Made by a program: the position numbers and the translations under genes. Shown here piece after piece: positions 35,031-47,423 of a stretch of 64,000 bases of DNA. The stretch spans positions 57,008,230-57,072,229 of the forward strand of contig NC_134103.1 of assembly GCF_000715075.1 (NCBI RefSeq), in the 5' to 3' direction. How positions within the stretch are numbered: position 1 is the stretch's first letter; each line of letters starts with the position of its first letter. Source of the stretch: Nicotiana tabacum. Taxonomy: Eukaryota > Streptophyta > Magnoliopsida > Solanales > Solanaceae. The notes under the pieces were generated by a model that was not told the origin of the DNA, made no database searches, and saw only the letters and a list, made by a program, of their open reading frames with translations.

Positions 35031-36545
35031 TGGTAACCCATCTGAATTCAACACTTCAAAAGATGGCCAAGAAGTTCATATTAATTATGAAGAACTTATT
35101 AGGACAATGCAAAACTTTTGAAGTTTGAAGATTATATTTAATAATTCAAATTTGAATTTACTCTTTTTTCTTTAATTTAGTTGTTGTAAAATGTAAACTT
35201 TAATTTGCAAGTTTGAATTAAAAAGAATTTTTTTCCTTGTATTATCTTAAATTCTTAATGAAATATTCAAATATAAGGCTTTTAAAGCCTTTGAAGATTT
35301 TATTCAAAATTTCAAATATAAGGCTTTTAAAGTCTTTGAAATTTATTCAAACATTCTTTTTATAAGATTGTTTTTATGTTTTACATTTTTACTTTATCTT
35401 AATATAAATTACGATAGTTATGCAAAATACACAAAAAAATAATAATAAAACCGACCCGAACCATAAGGTCCGGAACCGTTCTGGTTCAATTTTCAATCGG
35501 CGAGGCATGGAACCGATAAGACCAGTATTTTGAAATCGGTAACCGGACTGGTACCAAGATCGGCCGGTCTCCTTTTCCTTTAGCCCGGACCAGCCCGGCC
35601 CCTTAACACTCTTAGTCAAACCTATCGATAACAGTCTTATTTGTTTCAGAATTTTTGGCTATTATAGTGAAGTGCTGTTATATAGAATATATATTATAAT
35701 ATTGCATAAAAATTAGTTCCATAAAAACTTGGCTTTTATAGTAAATGATTGTTATATAGTGATGCTGTTATAGAGAGGTCTGACGGTAAAACGGTAACTT
35801 TTGGTTAGAGGGAAGATGGATTCTCTCTCTGTAACTTTTTTGACTTCAATTCTATATATTTTTCTATTTATTCAATAAAGGTATTTTCTTTTTTACTCAT
35901 TTGATGGATGTACTTGAGCCTCAATTGGTTCAACTTTTATGTATTAAGTTATCGCTTGTATGTTAATTTTTTCTTTTACCTTTGATTTTAGGTACTCTTA
36001 ATGTTAAATGGTAATTTTTAAAATTTCTAACAATGGAGTAGACTCCACACCTTCCAAGTCCCAAATGAGGTTTGAAAGATTCTAAACACTCTTTGCATTC
36101 CATTTGAAGCACATTAAAGAATCTCTTTTTAAATTTTTGAATTTTTTAGAACTCCATAATTATCTCAAGCTAATACCAGTCTCATAGAATAAGCAAGCTG
36201 ATCTTATTAAGGAAATGGCCTTCATGGCCATTTACAATATTGAAGTTAAGAAAGTACCCTCTTAGTCTTTAATGAATACTTATTAATATTTGATCTACCC
36301 TATTACCAGCTTGTGTGGCACAATTAAAAATATATGACTGCGCAGTAGTCATGGAAGTAACGTGAACATTTCTAGGCTGGGTAAATTTGTGTAGTTGGTC
36401 CTTAGCCTGCACAATCATGGGCGAAATTCCCATTAACGTCTCTTAAATGGGTTGGTCTAAACTCCTTTGCAAAAGTAATACAACTTGACTTGCTCTCAGA
36501 TTTTAACTCATTCGCCAGGACTGCTATACAATGCAAGACTTTCTA
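35031..36545. other. AT-rich intergenic region, no gene seen
   Basis: AT-rich DNA with repeated ataaggcttttaaagcctttgaa words near 35270-35340 and a patch (35640-35790) rich in ctgttatatag/ctgttatagagag that looks like a degraded small transposon. No conserved coding frame. It lies downstream of the SR gene's 3' end. Confidence 0.5.
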
Positions 36546-36588
36546 CATTAAAATTCTAGTGAAGAGGTAGTCAAGTAATCTTCAAGTG

Positions 36589-36613
36589 TTTTTTTTTTTT
36601 TTTTTTTTTTTTT
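36589..36613. repeat. 25-base T run at the 3' side of the SR gene
   Basis: Read with the gene (minus strand) it is an A run immediately after a sequence that still looks like 3'-UTR (ending ctttcacagcccccgccac). It may mark the neighbourhood of the polyadenylation region or be an inserted poly(A) tract. Confidence 0.8.
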
Positions 36614-37030
36614 GTGGCGGGGGCTGTGAAAGTACATTACACTTGGCCAAAGAAGATGGCGAACACAGAAGATAACATATATTCCCTCTAGCGCCAACAT
36701 AAAAATGGTGCCAAACTGATATAGCATGCCCATAACAACCAAATTTTGGCAATACACAGTATATGCCAACCAGTCCAACTTGAGCTATATCTCCTCAAAC
36801 ACCAAAAACACTAACATAAATGAATGCTACGCCATCACTGGCCACACATATCACTAATATCTAATAGAACAAGATAACAGAACTCTCAAGTAGGACCACA
36901 TACATTATGGAAAGACCTCAAATGGTTCTGCTTTAGGTACACCCCATAACCACACCTTAGTTTGCAGTTTGAGTCCAAAACCGAACTAAGCATAATTTTA
37001 GTGGGGTACACCTAATAAAATCACATGAAA
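36614..37030 (-). other. 3' untranslated region of the SR splicing-factor gene (extent estimated)
   Basis: Follows the stop codon at 37033-37031 on the minus strand. T-rich, as plant 3' UTRs are, without other gene signals. The end of the transcript is not determined; the A run at 36589-36613 is used as a provisional limit. Confidence 0.45.
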
Positions 37031-40000
37031 TCAGCCACTGTTTGATCGTGCCTGAAAGCAATCAAGTTAGCTAACATCAGAATGATTAAGGCATGAGCAG
37101 AAGCGACGATTCAAATATCCATCCACGATGGTCTGCCACGAGGTATAAAGACAAGGCACCCTCCAATTACAAAAATGAAATATCACTGTGACATACTTTA
37201 TTGTCATCATGGTCCTACATTAGAAACAAAGCCTTACCTGACGAGGGGACGCCGACCTTAATCTGGACTTGGACTTGGACTTGGACCTGGACCTGGGTCT
37301 ACATTTAAAAAGGGCCCAAACCACCAAAAGGGTTAAAAGAGGCATCCCCGACTTTAATATGAATTAAAAAACTCAGTTGTCATGTACCTAGTCGACTTCA
37401 CAGGAGATGCAGATCTAGACTTCGCCGGCGGTGATCTCAAAACAGATCTTCCAGCTGATTTGCTGCACAAGGAAAACTTTATGCTGGAAAACAAGAGAAA
37501 AATGAATGTGCACATACAACCCATTCATGATCTACAATATGAATACCTCCTCCTCTTCGGAATTCTGCTTCTGCTTCTGCTTCTGCTTCTGCTCCCCCTC
37601 GGACTTCTGCTCCTGCTCCTGCTGCGGCTTCTGGATGGACTTCGCTTGTGTTCTCTTACCTATATATAGGACAATGAAAATCAAGTGAGCCTAAAAATAA
37701 AGATATAAGTGACTGTAAAATAAAGTCAAAAATAGTACTACTTCAAGGATATAGAATTAGGTACAGCACCCAAGAAGATAACCTAAATCATTACTACTCC
37801 ACTGATTATGAAACCCACCGCTCCATCCCAAAAACAGAGGACCCCGGAAACAATTAAAAGATAAAAAGCGACCCAGAGGGCATAGGGAAGAAAGGAAATC
37901 CAAATGCAGCACAGAAATAAACAAATACCCGGATATAGGTTCGTGTCCAAGGATTTTTGAACTCTGTATCATCAAGTTTGCGAATCTGAATAACAAGACA
38001 AAAGGTTAGCTACATGGCACTTCACTTTCTAAAGAATGAAAAAAGGAGCTGAAATATCCATAAGCAACAATCGACAGAATAAAAGTTACAAAATATCATT
38101 CAGGGAAAGGTTATAAAAACTCTAATGATGCACACAAATAGATTTGAACCAAGACCTTGAGGTAACCTAGCAGCTACGGCTACACCTCCTTGATAATAGA
38201 TTGGAGCATTTGATAACTAACCATTCAAAACTTATAATACCATGTAGCAAAATAAGAAACTTACAGCATATTTCATGTCATCATAGTGTGTATAGTCAAC
38301 CAGGCCAAAGGTTCCTGATATGAAAGAAAAAATTTAGTTTGGGCACTTGAGCAGCACAGGAACTAAGGAATACACAATAGATGCTACCTAGCTAACACTT
38401 TTCCTAACATTTTAACTCCTTAAGCATTCATATACGTTCAATTGTTTCCCCGGGATACCAAGAAACGTACAAGTGTAATGACAAGGTTTCCTTGAAGTCT
38501 TGAACATTGTGCTAAATTTACAAGTAAAAGCATAGGACATGTTAGGTCATACCTTCACTGTCACGGGAAACTTCAGAAAAGCAAACATCGCCAGCCTTTC
38601 GCATATGATCCTGAGATGTTTTCCAGAAGGTTAATGCAACAGCTACACATTCAAATCACCAAACAGAATCCCCAGGTAAAACTTCTGTTACCTTCAAATC
38701 TTGCCAGGAAGCAGAAGATGGGAGGCCACGAACAATAACTGTATGGTTATCACAGAAACCAGTTTAAAAAATTTAGGTGATTAGGGGAATTAAATAAATT
38801 TAGCGATTAGAGAAATTATATAGTAACACAGCCTTCAATATAGGAAGGCATTATATAATCCCTTAAAAAGATCCAGTGGCACCTCGATACTCAGAATGGC
38901 GAGAAATGCCATGACGCCCTCCACCATCACTGCGGCCATAGCCACCACGACGATCACTTGAAGATGGCGGCCCTCTACCACCATGAGCAAGCTCAACCTA
39001 TATCAAGCAGTAAAAATGGTTATCGAGATAGTTTGCATACAGAAAAATCTATATTTCATAATACAAGGAAATTTAGCTGAGCTCTTCTTACCCGCAGACG
39101 ACAGCCATCAAAGTTGTAGCCGTCTCTACCCCTGATAGCATCTTCAGCATCACGAGCATTTTCAAACTGTATACAAAAGAACTCAAAATGATTGATTGAC
39201 AATCAGAAAAAGAACAAAGAAGGAGAAAGTGAAGGTTCAAGTGAACATATGTTCACATAACCAACCTCTACAAAGCAATAGCAAGGAGGACGCGGGGGAA
39301 TCTTCAACTCAACATCCAGTATACGCCCATACTGCAAAAATAAGAGAGGTCTAAAGATCAGTAACCAGCTCTTTAGTTTTGAATTAAGAGTAAACAAGAG
39401 GAGTCAAAATGAGCTACACTTCTCAAAAACAAGATTTTCTGGCCAATACTTCAACGATCATACATCAGGATCTAAATAGATTAAGATTTTCACACACTGA
39501 AACTCAGCTAGAATCATTGTCGCCTTTCTTGACAATCTCTTACCAACTAACAATAACACCATTGACATGAATAGAAGAAACTCTTAGAACAAACATCTTT
39601 AGCCCTTCATTTGGTTAAAAGTAGTCCTGAACTCTTGACTCTGGTTATCTCTGTCTTCAGCATTCATGATCACAGGGGAGGGAATCTTTTGACCAGTGTC
39701 GGGGCGAGCATGAAGCGAAGCGACAAGGCCCCAATTCGCTTAAAGCGTGAAGCGAAGCGAGCGCTTCATTGATTGTTTTTAAAAAAAAGGACCAAAATAA
39801 ACATTGTACAAAGACAATATACATAAGCACATATTCAATTAAAAAACTAAAAAGTAGATAGCACAATAGACAAGCAAAATCAACACTAAATGTAAATAGA
39901 TCAAAGAAATAAAAAATTAGCAACCTTAATTGAAAAAAATACACATGAACAAAAAATTTTAAAAATGATAATAATCAGCTATTATAATTAGAAAAATCCA

Positions 40001-43000
40001 CTGAAAAGAGAATTAAAGACCAACCGAAGAAACAGACTAGGAAAAAAAAAGAATAAAAAATAAAGCAGCAATAATTTGCAAAACAAATCCCCAATAATTT
40101 GAGGATTTTCAGCAGAGAAATAAGAAGAAGAACAAGAAGAAGAAAAAGGGAAGAAGAAGAAGGAAAAAAATTGGCAACATTTACCTGCTTCAGCAGAGAA
40201 ACGAAAAAGAAGAAGGGAAGAAAGAATAAAAATTGGCAACATTTACCTGTTTCGGCAGAGAAACGAAAAAGAACAACAGAAGAAAAAAAATAAGGACAAG
40301 GAAAAAATTTATACTTAAGCCTTGAACAGAAAACCCTAACTTTGTTGAGTCGCACAACTTGTGAATGTCAAGCCCCAGGTTCAGTCCACAAAATTAAACC
40401 TTTTTGAAATTTTTTTATTTAAATTAAACCCTTCAAAACTTAAAAATTAGTAAGGCGCACAATTCTAGCTTTACCTTTGTTTCATGCTTCACAGTCACAA
40501 ACATACGCTTCATCGAAGCAGCATCGCTTCACCCCATCTGAAGCGCCAACCTTACCGCTTCGCTTTTCGCTTTAAGCGCAGAAGCGACTGCTTCCCCAAC
40601 CCTGCTTTTGATCTCAAGAAAACCTGGAGAGGAGACAGGTTAACTAGCCTATATCTTTTTTTATGGTTACCGTTGTAAAGCCTATATCACTATCACCCTT
40701 TCTTTTCCAATTATATGTTCACATCATTATTGAAGTTTTCTTTAGCAAGAGTTTGGCTTCTTATCCATACCAGGGTTGGGGGAAGCGCTCGCTTCTGCGT
40801 TTAAAGCAGGAAGTGAAGCGATACGATAAGGTTGGCGCTTCAGATGAGGTGAAGCAATGCGGCTTCGATGAAGCGTGAAGCGAAGGTAAAGCGAGAAGCA
40901 TGCAAATCATGCACTTTATTAATTTTTAAGTTTGAACGGGTTTAAATTTACAGAAAAAATAACTTGCAAAATTAATTGCCCATTGAACCTGAGACTCGAC
41001 AGAAGTTGCGTGACTCAACAAAACTAGGGTTTTAGAAGCTTGAAGACTTCTTCAAGGCTCAGGTATGAATTTGTTCCTTGTCCTTTTTCTCTTCTCTTTC
41101 GTTTCTCGGGTGAAGCATGTAAATGCTGTCAATTTTTTTTTTTCTTGTTCTTATTCTCATTCTTCTTCCCTTCGTTTTTGTTTCTCTGCTGAAGCAGGGC
41201 TGTCAATTTTTTTCCTTCCTCTTCCCTTTTTCTTCTTATTTATTTATGTGCTAAAAATCCCCAAATTGTTGATGCATCGTTTTCTATTCTTCTCTTGTTT
41301 TTTTCTTCTTCTTCAATTAGTCTTTAATTTGCTCTTTTCAGTAAAATTTTCTAATTATAATAGTATAATATTTCCTTTTTTTTAGTTTTCGTTTCATCCA
41401 TTTTCAGTGAATTATTTTCAATTAAAGTAGCTAATTTTATTTCTTTGATTCATTTACATTTGGTGTTGATTTTGCTTGTCTTAAGGAGGATTTTGTTAAG
41501 TTGAATATGTGCTTATATATATTATTGGTGATGGACTTAGAGATCGTGAGGAAGAGGAGGAAGAGGGTCGTGTATGGTCAACCCAAGATCAGGTGGGGTG
41601 CTTTGACTAGTGACAAAGCGCAGGAGTTGGGGTGGAAGTTGTTGGCTATGGGAGCCTGGAGGAGCAGTGGGGACGCGAGCTGTATGTGGACCACGACACC
41701 GGAGTGTATTAGAGTAGCTGCGAGAGAAGTGTTAGGGTAGGTACAAGAGAAAGTGGAAGCCAAGCAAACGGCATACTTGACACTTATAGAGAGAGCATGG
41801 ACGAGGAGGCGAAGAGGATGAACATGGAGGGATATAGGAGGGCTAAGAAGAAAGCGAAGTTAGCGGTTACTGCGGCTAAGACTGCGGCGTTTGGGCGTTT
41901 GTATGAAGAGCTTGGGGCCAAAGGCGGGGACAAGAAGCTATACAGGCTAGCCAAGGTGAGAGAGAGAAAGGCCCGTGACCTGGATCAAGTTAAGTGTATC
42001 AAAGATGAGGAAAGTAGAGTTTTGATGGAAGAGGCTCAGATTAGACGAAGATGGCAGACATATCTATATTATTATAAAATCATGAATACAATGTCGGTTT
42101 ACAAAAATAACCTTATAATATTAAGCATAATAACTCATAATAAAAGGACATAACCCGAATTTTAGATATTAGCCTTATAATCCTATTAATTTTAGGACAT
42201 AATACTACACGTTAGGAATCCTACATGATTACCTTTAGGAATCCTATTAGTATAATTACTTCCGGGCGGTCTAATTCATATAAAATTGAACAAGTAAATA
42301 TCTTTAGTCATGTAATCCTATTACTTTTAGGATATACTTCTTTAAAATTCCTATTATTAATTTAATTCGAAAACGTATTATAATGTCCTATTACTAATTT
42401 AATTTGAAAATGTATTATATTGTCCAAATTCATTTAGAAAAAGGAGAGCCTATTTTATTATAAAAGCGTAAATACAATATTAATATACAAAATAGCCCTA
42501 AAATATTAACCGGAATAACTCATAGGGAAAGGACATAACTTCACTAACCTATTTTTTGGACTACAATACCTTATTTGCTAATTTTTAAAATTAATAAAAT
42601 TTTATCTATTAAATTCTTATTAAAAATATATATGAAGGTTTAATAAAACTAATTTCATAAGAATCCTCCGTATTGGCAATACATTACCACTCCATAATGT
42701 CCAATACCAAAAATAATAAAAGTAATATTAAATGGACTGCATAAAGAGTTGAAATTGAGAAAAAATACCCCCACGATAATATATTTTTATATTATATTTG
42801 AACTATTTTCCTACTCAAATAATATTTTTTTATAAATTTTTCATGTAATATTGAAAATACCCAATTATTAAACAGCAACTAAGAAACTAAGAAAATATTT
42901 AAGAATATAAATGTGTGAGAAAAAAAAAATGGTTGGTAAGAGTCAATACCACTAATGATTCTACAAACATAAAGATCTAAAAGTGAAATGTCATATCAAT

Positions 43001-46000
43001 CTTTTACTCTTTGAAAATAAAATTTATAGTGGATAAAGTTATAATTAAGATTAAATATTCAAAACAAGAGATGAACTAATATTAAGATCTGAATCAACAT
43101 AAAATAAATTATTTTTTATGTTAAAACTAAATAATTAAATCTTTAATTAATTATTTAGCAAGAGAGTCCAATTTAATTATTTTTTAAATTCATCATATGA
43201 GTAAAATTCTTATTCAAGTTAAAAAAATATCTTAGGATACATAAATTTATTCCATAAAAAGAGCGTTAGAACACAAAGTAAAAATGTTAGTATATTATTA
43301 AGAATCAAAATGTTATACAAGTGAGTGACGAAGCACAATCAAAGCTAAATCATAATCAAGAACAAGCTTTCAAGACTATATTATTAAGAGTTGACTCTGG
43401 TATAACGAGATTATTCTTTGTAGATGCCTCCGGCGTAATCGAAATAATATTTCTATGTCATGCATTACTTGCAAATATCATATCAAGAGGCATGGCACTG
43501 TTAGCAATAATAGCAAGTGGTTTACCAACAACGATTTTATTATGAGACCACCCACTTTAGATTTGATATACCTCTTCAAACAACTTAAATAACCATCACA
43601 AATATATCAAAACAGAGCAATGATACTAAATTTGTCAGGAAAGCAAAATTGATAATATTGTATGAAACACTTATGGCAAAGTGTCAAACGATCGAAATAA
43701 TTGCCGAGAGTTCTTATTAATGAACCGTTTGATAGAAAATTAATGGTTTGGGAGGTGATTTCTATCAAATACTCTAAAATCGACAAAAGTAGAGACCGTA
43801 AAAGCTAGCTTGCCAAAGTTATAATTCTGGCCTTAAATGAAAAAAGATTTAACTATCAAGAAATATAAAGTAAGAACAGATCCAGTATTCAGTGTCTTCT
43901 TACTTCATGTCGGAAACGAAGAAGAGCATCCAATAAAAGATGATTTGTTTTTTCTTGAACACTTCATTATCAATCCCAATGGTAATGGTAGTACATTTAA
44001 TAAGAGAAATATTTCTATCATTAGATTAAAATGTAATTTGTGCAAATCGCAAGATAGAATTAAAAAGATACCAACTAAATAAAAGGTTGATTGCAAAATT
44101 TTATAATAAAAATAAAATGTTTTTCAGTTTTTGACTCAGCAGAAAATGATACCAATAATTACTACCAAGAAGAATACTTAAATACTTTAATACCAAATGG
44201 CCTTCTACCATAAATGTTTGTTGTCAAGTTTATTAATTCTTACATATGTTAGTGTCACCGTATATATAATAGACTAAGTTAAAATTGATCTTCCATTTTA
44301 TATAGGTTAATGTTTTTAAAAAAATGTCTGTCATGCTACTGAAAAACTTAGATACACCGAATAGCTTATGTAATAGCACACATATGGTATATAGAAGTTT
44401 TGACAATAACGTCATACATGCAAAAATTATGATACTGGCAAATGTGCTTCTAAGTATATTCTTATCCCTGAATTCAACTTTCGTCTTCCGAAACCAAGGA
44501 ATATCCTTTTAAATTTGTGTGAAAATAACTTTTAGTGTGTTTATGTTTTGCAAATATAACAAATAAAGCACAAGGACAAACATCCTAAATATTGGACTAT
44601 ATTTACCGCAATATATTTTCTCGCACGTACAACTGTATGTTGCACTTTTAAGAGAGATATCAAGATCGACAACAAGAGTGTTGGTTAAGGCAGAGCAACC
44701 AAAGCATTAGGAGGAAACATACACAAAAAAATATTGTCCACAAAGAAGTGTTCGTTAATATACCATCACATTAAATATTTTTAAACCATAATACATAATA
44801 ATCTAACTAACATGAAAAAATTGATCATTTGTGTAAGTTTTGATGATATCCTTTTATTTTAAATTCATGTATTATGCTAATGTAATAATATTTTTTAGCA
44901 TTTAGATGATTGTTGTATTATTATACATAAAATTTCTCTCATTAATTAAATTTTATTGTTTCTTCAAATAAATAAATATTTAAATCATCACGTGTCATTA
45001 TTAACGTGCAACGCACATTCATAGATACTAGTTTCCATAAACTCCTGAACGAAGAGGGTGATAGGGACATTGTGTTGGGCGACTTGGAGCACTCCGAGAT
45101 GCGTCGGGATTTCGGGTATTGTAGCCGCATAAGAGTAGAGGAGGTCGAGGAGGCTATGCGTAAGATGCACATGGGTAGAGCTACCGGGCCAGATGAAATA
45201 CCTGTGGAATTTTGGAAGAATGCGGGTAGAGCAGGTTTGGAGTGGCTCACTAGGCTGTTCAACGTCATTTTTAGGACGAAGAAGATGCCCGATGAATAGA
45301 GGTGGAGTACGATGATTCCTCTGTATAAAAACAAGGGCGATATCCAAAGTTGCAATAATTATAGGGGGATTAAGTTGTTAAGCCATACTATGAAAGTTTT
45401 GAAGTGAGGGTGAGGACCAATGTGTCCATTTCTCAGAACCAATTCGGTTTCATGCCGGGGCGTTCGACTATGGAAGCCATTTACATTGTGAGGAGATTGG
45501 TGAAGCGGTATAGGGAGATGAAGAAGGACTTGCACATGGTGTTCATTGACCTAAAAAAAGCATATGACAAAGTCCCGAGAGAGGTGCTCTGACGATGCTT
45601 GGAGGCTAAAGGGGTCCCAGTAACCTACATTAGGGTGATTAAGGACATGTATGATAAAGCTAAGACTCGGGTTAGGGCAGCGGGAGGAGACTCGGAACAC
45701 TTCCCGGTTATGATGGGGTTGCACCAGGGATCAGCTCTTAGTCCATTCCTATTTTCCTTGGCGATGGACGCTTTGACAAGACACATTCAAAGTGAGGTGT
45801 CATGGTGTATGTTATTTGCTGATGACATAGTTTTAATTGACGAGACACGGGGTGGTGTTAACGAGAGGCTGGAGGTTTGGAGGCAGACCCTAGAGTCTAA
45901 GGGTTTCAAGTTGAGCAGGACCAAGACGGAATACTTGGGGTGCAAGTTCAGCAACGGTACCCAGGAAGGGGATGTGGAGGTGAGGCTTGATACGCAAGTC

Positions 46001-46867
46001 ATTCCCAATAGAGGTAGTTTCAAGTATCTTGGATCTATAATACAAGGTAACAGGGAGATTGATGAAGAAGTCACGTATCGTATCGGAGCAGGATGGATGA
46101 AGTGGAGGCTCGCTTCCGGTGTCTTGTGTGATAAGAATGTGCCGCTGAGACTTAAAGGTAAGTTCTACAAGGTTGTAGTTAGACCGACTATGTTGTATGG
46201 AGCAGAGTGTTGGCCGGTCAAGAACTCTCATACCTAGAAGCTAAAAATAGCTGAGATGAGGATGTTGAGGTGGATGTGTGGGCATACTCGGTTGGATAAG
46301 ATTAGGAATGAAGTTATTTGGGAAAATGAGGGAGTGGCCCCTGTGCAGGATAAGATGCGGGAGGCGAGGTTGAGATGGTTCGAGCATGTTAAGAGGAGAA
46401 GTATAGAAGCCCCAGTTAGAAGGTGCGAGCGGTTAGCCTCGATGGGAAGCAGGAGGGGTAAAGGTAGGCCTAAGAAGTCTTGGGGAGAGGTTATTAGGCG
46501 GGACATGGCACAGCTGGAGCTGACTAAGGACATGGCCCTAGACAGGAGGGTGTTGAGGTCAAAAATTAGGGTAGAAGGTTCGTAGATAGTCGAGTGGTTC
46601 GCTTTGTCTTACTCAGTTCGCTAGTATTAGTGTTAGTATGATATCTTTTATTCATAGATGGCTATTACTACCTAGAGTTTGACTGCATTCTTGGATTTGA
46701 TCTTATTTCATCTTGCTGTTATTCCTACTTGTTGCAATTACCTTTTCTTTTTCAGTCGTTCTCTAGCCGAGGGTCTATCGGAAACAGCCTCTCTGCCCTT
46801 CCAGGGATAGGGGTAAGGTTGCGTACATCTTACCCTCCCTAGACCCACTTGTGGGAAACTACTGGGT

Positions 46868-46898
<31 letters not shown>

Positions 46899-47423
46899 GC
46901 AAAGTTTATTTTGGTCTGTTTTTTGAAAATCTCGCTTCACTTCTATGAAGTGCTCGCTTCGCTTCATGCTTCACGCTTAAAGCGAATCGAGGCCTTGTCT
47001 CTTTGCTTCGCTTCTCTTCACGCTCACCCCAACACTGTTACAAAAATTTCCAAATTACAATCAACTAGTATTTGTATATGCACCGGAGAAACTACAAAAA
47101 TACAGGCTAAAAATGTAACATAATAAGCATATATTTATCTGCAATACTATCACAAGTAAAATGTGAACTTCAAATTCAGGTTCTCAATAGTTACATGCAC
47201 TTTGATGGTACTTTTTGTTAAAGATAAATAAGTGAATTGTTTAGAGTGTCTGCAATAGCTTCCATATATCAAGTCTTCAATCCTGACCTTAATTTATCTG
47301 GCCAACATTGGTAAGCTAAAGCAAGAGAAGACAAACCTTGTAGAATAGATCTTCAACTTCCCATTCTTTTATATCTGCGGGAAGGTTGCCAACATAGATT
47401 GTGCGAGAAAAACGGCCACTCAT
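37031..47423 (-). CDS. SR34A: Serine/arginine-rich splicing factor, SR34a-like (12 coding exons)
   Basis: ASF/SF2-type SR protein that binds pre-mRNA and helps define splice sites in the nucleus. Exons: 47423-47337, 39331-39266, 39166-39092, 38997-38883, 38738-38692, 38610-38553, 38314-38265, 37985-37929, 37659-37547, 37462-37388, 37298-37238, 37051-37031. All junctions are GT-AG and phases agree, giving 825 bases and 274 residues with no stop. RRM1 starts M-S-G-R-F-S-R, with RNP2 I-Y-V-G-N-L (9-14) and RNP1 around P-P-C-Y-C-F-V-E (44-51). A Gly/Arg hinge follows at about 80-112. RRM2 has the diagnostic S-W-Q-D-L-K-D (125-131). An RS domain runs from about 186 to the end. M-S-G-R-F-S-R and C-Y-C-F-V-E point to the SR34a branch. 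Coding intron 1 (47336-39332, 8.0 kb) is swollen by nested transposons; the others are short. Confidence 0.93.
39694..40604. mobile_element. Non-autonomous hAT-like transposon A (911 bp)
   Basis: Starts CAGTGTCGGGGCGAGC and ends GCTTCCCCAACCCTG, giving imperfect terminal inverted repeats beginning CAG. It is flanked by 8-base target duplications, cttttgac (39686-39693) and cttttgat (40605-40612). An 8-base duplication and CAG ends fit the hAT superfamily. The subterminal regions are filled with gaagcgaagcg / cgcttcacgctt words on both sides. No transposase; the interior is A-rich with three gcagagaaacgaaaaagaag units. Inserted in coding intron 1 of the SR gene. Confidence 0.85.
42063..45031 (+). 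mobile_element. Helitron with exact ends (2,969 bp)
   Basis: Starts TCTATATTATTATAAAA at 42063 and ends CTAG at 45031, with a small hairpin (GTGC-aac-GCAC, 45006-45016) eleven bases before the end. It sits between an A (42062) and a T (45032), the AT target of Helitrons, with no target duplication. Taking it out joins the LINE codons W-Q-T-Y to F-H-K-L in frame. The interior is AT-rich and carries helicase remnants on the same strand. Confidence 0.92.
43321..44515 (+). pseudogene. Helitron (PIF1-like) helicase remnants
   Basis: Three islands in element order. 43321-43545: L-N-H-N-Q-E-Q-A-F then F-F-V-D-A-S-G, where the ATP-binding P-loop should follow but its G-x-G-K-T is destroyed. 43837-44082: L-T-I-K-K-Y-K-V-R and [10 protein letters not shown]. 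44324-44512: [17 protein letters not shown] and the final [10 protein letters not shown]. These correspond to the beginning, middle and end of the helicase domain of plant Helitron Rep/Hel proteins. The replication-initiator (Rep) part is not seen, so this copy derives from an autonomous element by deletion and decay. Confidence 0.72.

Larger units (their letters stand above)
41530..46585 (+). pseudogene. RTE LINE reverse transcriptase, broken and split by a Helitron
   Basis: Upstream linker at 41530-42062 (K-I-R-W-G and Y-R-R-A-K-K-K-A-K), then after the Helitron the RT domain at 45032-46585. Motifs seen: [54 protein letters not shown] and the C-terminal R-M-L-R-W-M-C-G. Catalytic Asp and Asp-Asp are kept. 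Stops interrupt it at about 41740, 45297, 45405, 45590 and 46236, several at TGG or CGA codons changed to TGA or TAG. RT would copy LINE RNA at the target site. Inactive. Confidence 0.88.
41525..46898 (+). mobile_element. RTE-clade LINE, 5'-truncated, with TTG-repeat tail
   Basis: The left boundary is where hAT copy B loses its match to copy A. The right end is a run of TTG units (about 46868-46898), preceded by the 3' region taaggttgcgtacatcttaccctccctagacccact, the well-known 3' end of Solanaceae RTE LINEs with TTG tails. Without the Helitron it is about 2.4 kb. The endonuclease part is absent, so it is 5'-truncated as LINE copies often are. Confidence 0.85.
40771..47037. mobile_element. 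Second hAT-like transposon B, inverted relative to A, interrupted by a LINE
   Basis: Begins CAGGGTTGGGGGAAGCGCTC at 40771 and ends CTCACCCCAACACTG at 47037. Its left part matches the reverse complement of copy A up to about 41524. It resumes at about 46899 with gcaaagtttattttggtc, again matching A. Removing the LINE block leaves about 895 bases, very close to A's 911. A target duplication is not recognisable (atccatac left, ttacaaaa right). Confidence 0.8.

Noticed and set aside
36546..36778. Minus-strand 76-codon frame
   Set aside because: Falls in the 3' UTR of the SR gene and ends in the A tract.
37382..37688. Plus-strand Leu-rich and Cys/Phe-rich frames
   Set aside because: They are the antisense of the RS-domain exons of the SR gene.
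39657..40355. Overlapping minus-strand Phe/Ser-rich frames and plus-strand Arg/Lys-rich frames
   Set aside because: They cross the A-rich interior and repeats of a non-autonomous hAT element. No transposase motif.
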